Below are positions 14,637 through 16,426 of a DNA stretch of 16,426 nt, in pieces. The notes below the pieces were generated by a model. The model ran no database searches. It had not been told where the DNA came from and saw only the letters and a list, made by a program, of their open reading frames with translations. The stretch covers positions 1 through 16,426 of the forward strand of contig CAZFLD010000085.1 of assembly GCA_964519835.1 (NCBI GenBank), in the 5' to 3' direction. The position numbers were made by a program, and so were the translations under genes. Every line of letters begins with the position of its first letter. Positions within the stretch are counted from its first letter, which is position 1. The stretch is from CAZFLD01 sp964519835. Lineage in GTDB: Bacteria > Spirochaetota > Spirochaetia > DSM-27196 > CAZFLD01.

Positions 14637-15182
14637 ATGGTGGACGTCGAAAATGTGAAATTCAGGCTCGATTCTCGCTACGGAGTACGGATCATCGAGC
14701 GGCTCGCGGTTATCGGCGTCATCCTCTTGATTAGTGTGGTTATTCCCGATCCACGGCGTTCCCCCGTTGTGGGTCTGGTGTGGGCCACAGGCGGCATCGT
14801 CTTGGGCTACACCCTGTTGTCGCTGCCGGACCTTATGACAACGACGTACATCTCGATTGTGTTCGAGCCGGACATCGTTATTGCGCGGCGACTGCTTTCC
14901 CGCGAGGTCTACGATCCCGCTCGGCTCGTGGGTCTTGCCCTGTACGCTTCCTACCGCCGCGAACGGAAACGGGACGGAGAGCTGCGCCTTTGTTGCAGTT
15001 TCGCCGACGGACGATACCTCGAAATGAGACCGATCGACGCCGGAGAGTCGAGCAATCGTGTAAGCGAAGCGAACTATCTCACCATGGAGGGCGTCTTGGC
15101 CCATTTGAGTGATTTGTACAACGACCGCGATATCCGCGTGGCGGACAAGTATGGCGGAGCGGAACGCGAGGAGGCCGTGTGA
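14637..15182 (+). CDS. Two-span membrane protein of unknown function
   Basis: This is a 181-residue protein with two predicted membrane helices near the N-terminus (about residues 19-37, RIIERLAVIGVILLISVVI, and 43-64, beginning PVVGLVWATGG), followed by a soluble domain of about 115 residues. That domain opens TYISIVFEPDIVIARRLL and alternates beta-strand-like and basic stretches, a layout seen in bacterial PH-like (bPH) membrane proteins; this resemblance is weak and I do not assign a family. The start at ATG 14637 lies one base after the ppiC stop; an earlier in-frame Met at 14598 would overlap ppiC by 38 bases. The stop overlaps the next gene's GTG start by four bases, so the three genes are probably translated as a coupled unit. 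Confidence 0.7.
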   Translation: MVDVENVKFRLDSRYGVRIIERLAVIGVILLISVVIPDPRRSPVVGLVWATGGIVLGYTLLSLPDLMTTTYISIVFEPDIVIARRLLSREVYDPARLVGLALYASYRRERKRDGELRLCCSFADGRYLEMRPIDAGESSNRVSEANYLTMEGVLAHLSDLYNDRDIRVADKYGGAEREEAV

Positions 15183-16297
15183 GAAGAATCAAACGGAAAA
15201 ACCTGGTGCTTACGGCGATCGTAGTAAGCGCGCCGGCCTTGATGATGCCCTCATGCGCGGTGCTCGATTCGATTTTTACCGACGGCGATCAAACCGCCGC
15301 GAACGAAGAGGACATTGCTGCCGCATCGCGGTCCGACACGGTCGCTCGCATGGCAACAAACGATACGGAAGCCCAGGAGCTTGTAGAGCTTCCCCTGAAT
15401 CAGGCACTGGCGTACAGCCAAGGACTCTCCAATCGCTTCCAGGGCGAATCGGACCTCACCGACCTCGGTTTTACCATCCAGAGGCTCCGCGGAAACGCCG
15501 TGGTCCGAAGCGTTGATCCGGCGCTGGACAAGCTTATCAAACTAGGCGACGTGGTTATCGCGGTAAACGATCATACGGTGGATGAGACGCTCGCAGGCTA
15601 TTACGCGGCCCTTCTTCAGATTCGTCCCGCCGACCTTGTGCTTGTAACCCTCGAGCAGAGTGATGCGGTCCGAGACGTCCGGTACCGCGCCGGCAGCCTC
15701 TTGCTTCCCGCCGACGACGCCTACCTTTTGCGTGACTTTGTAGAACGACGCGCCCAGGGTATCGCCGAACCTCCGGTTCTGGGAATCGTGGCCGAAGACG
15801 CACGAAGCGCCGTCATCGAATCGGTGATCGGTGTGCCGGCCGAGGACTATGCGAGCTGGCGAGAGCGAGCGATGAGCTCGGCGGTGCGTTTTGCAGAGAC
15901 ACACTTTGGCGAATACGAGCGCAACATCCGCCTTGCCGACCGGCGCACGTTTAACGGGATCTTGGCCGACAACGCGATAAGTGCCGCGGACCTGTTTGCT
16001 ACCGAACGCGTTCCGGGCTTGGGCGGGAAACTTCCCGTAGACTTTGTCTCCGTTGTTCGCCTCGAAGAGACGTTCACCGGCGACGGGAATATGGCACAAC
16101 AGCACCTCTATCGCCGGTTGGTCGAGGTGGAGTCGGGAGAAGTCGTGGCCTCGGTGGAGTTCGCCACCGACGTGTATGCGGGGCAATTGCCTGAGGTCGG
16201 CGAGTCCGCGGAGGTCGAGCGTGGCCCTTCGATACAGCCGCCAAAACCTCCAACTCGACCCTTAGCTCCTAAAGCTCGTTCATCTCAATCCGACTAG
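15179..16297 (+). CDS. PDZ-containing lipoprotein with CsgG/LpoB-like C-terminal region
   Basis: This is a 372-residue protein with a basic start, a hydrophobic core and a relaxed lipobox ending MPSC, placing the lipidated Cys at residue 26. After an acidic, low-complexity linker comes a PDZ-like domain (about 95-165): LGFTIQRLRGNAVVRSVDP, then KLIKLGDVVIAVND, the usual motif for binding peptide C-termini. Residues about 235-335 follow the pattern of CsgG/LpoB-type lipoproteins: FNGILADNAIS, then VDFVSVVRLEE, then YRRLVEVESGEVVASVEF. The tail is Pro-rich (352-364). The start is GTG at 15179 with GAGGAGG four bases upstream, overlapping the preceding stop. The pairing of PDZ and CsgG-like parts suggests a periplasm-facing scaffold at the outer membrane; the precise role is unknown. 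The C-terminal assignment is pattern-based and less certain than the lipoprotein and PDZ calls. Confidence 0.7.
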   Translation: MRRIKRKNLVLTAIVVSAPALMMPSCAVLDSIFTDGDQTAANEEDIAAASRSDTVARMATNDTEAQELVELPLNQALAYSQGLSNRFQGESDLTDLGFTIQRLRGNAVVRSVDPALDKLIKLGDVVIAVNDHTVDETLAGYYAALLQIRPADLVLVTLEQSDAVRDVRYRAGSLLLPADDAYLLRDFVERRAQGIAEPPVLGIVAEDARSAVIESVIGVPAEDYASWRERAMSSAVRFAETHFGEYERNIRLADRRTFNGILADNAISAADLFATERVPGLGGKLPVDFVSVVRLEETFTGDGNMAQQHLYRRLVEVESGEVVASVEFATDVYAGQLPEVGESAEVERGPSIQPPKPPTRPLAPKARSSQSD

Positions 16298-16374
16298 ACT
16301 GTCACGAACCTTGATGCGCCAAGACTGAAGCAAAAGCGGATTTTCGCGAGTAATCAGTATTGAAGCCCCACCCC

Positions 16375-16398
16375 CCGTTACGCCGTTACGCCGTTACG
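16375..16398 (+). repeat. Three tandem copies of CCGTTACG
   Basis: The octamer CCGTTACG is repeated exactly three times head to tail with no spacer, following a run of C and directly preceding a purine-rich ribosome-binding region. It lies in the leader of a gene that starts beyond the right edge. Confidence 0.85.
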
Positions 16399-16426
16399 GA
16401 GGAGGAGGGTAAGGAGGATCAATACC
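16399..16426 (+). promoter_or_regulatory. Ribosome binding region for a gene beyond the right edge
   Basis: GAGGAGGAGGG is followed by AAGGAGG at 16411-16417, a near-perfect anti-16S match, with nine bases left before the window ends. A start codon is expected within the next few bases of the plus strand. The rest of the 129-nt gap after the lipoprotein gene shows no clear terminator. Confidence 0.6.

Noticed and set aside
1..16426. CRISPR array, insertion sequence or transposase
   Set aside because: No regularly spaced repeats and no transposase or integrase motifs were seen on either strand; the only tandem repeat is the short CCGTTACG triplet.

Overview
This window is GC-rich chromosomal DNA from a bacterium that appears fermentative, motile and diderm. 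It encodes pyruvate formate-lyase and its activase, a Cache/HAMP chemoreceptor, a lipoprotein and an exported MsrA. The gene set and protein style suggest a free-living spirochaete-like lineage, but this is an inference from protein character only; there is no rRNA or other taxonomic marker here. From position 162 to 14071 every recognisable gene is on the minus strand. From 14360 to the right edge the genes are on the plus strand, with a divergent intergenic region between.

Left edge (1-398): the 3' half of a tRNA-Arg(CCT)-like gene (55-96) without a matching 5' half, then the C-terminal part of an HTH antitoxin-type regulator. This looks like an old integration boundary.

Carbohydrate block (376-5570, minus). 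In transcription order: an extended -10 promoter, a 43-residue single-span membrane peptide, a P-loop metabolite kinase, a GH13_18 glucoside phosphorylase-type enzyme, KDPG aldolase (eda), a 2-keto-3-deoxygluconate kinase (kdgK) and a YdjC/ChbG-type deacetylase. Spacing is tight, with start/stop overlaps (TTGA, ATGA) and short gaps. KdgK plus Eda form the lower Entner-Doudoroff/uronate route (KDG to KDPG to pyruvate plus glyceraldehyde-3-phosphate). The phosphorylase would give glucose-1-phosphate plus an acceptor that the kinase might phosphorylate. The substrate is not identifiable from sequence alone.

Central block (5670-10993, minus): a MenA/UbiA-type prenyltransferase 11 nt downstream of a large chemoreceptor gene, an exported methionine sulfoxide reductase A, and a solitary SIR2-like protein that keeps the NAD-hydrolysis residues and may be a defence effector.

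Pyruvate formate-lyase block (11332-14071, minus): pflB and pflA are clearly recognisable and highly conserved at residue level, but both are damaged. pflB lacks two internal segments (about 56 and 223 nt by comparison with the family). Each shifts the frame, and together they restore it. pflA lacks about 38 residues of its radical-SAM barrel and then loses frame at a run of nine A. This is either recent gene inactivation or an assembly problem confined to this locus.

Right block (14248-16426, plus): a good sigma70-type promoter drives a three-gene unit: cytoplasmic parvulin PpiC, a two-span membrane protein of unknown function, and a PDZ-containing lipoprotein with a CsgG/LpoB-like C-terminal region. 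The window ends in a leader with three CCGTTACG repeats and a strong Shine-Dalgarno sequence for a gene that starts beyond the edge.
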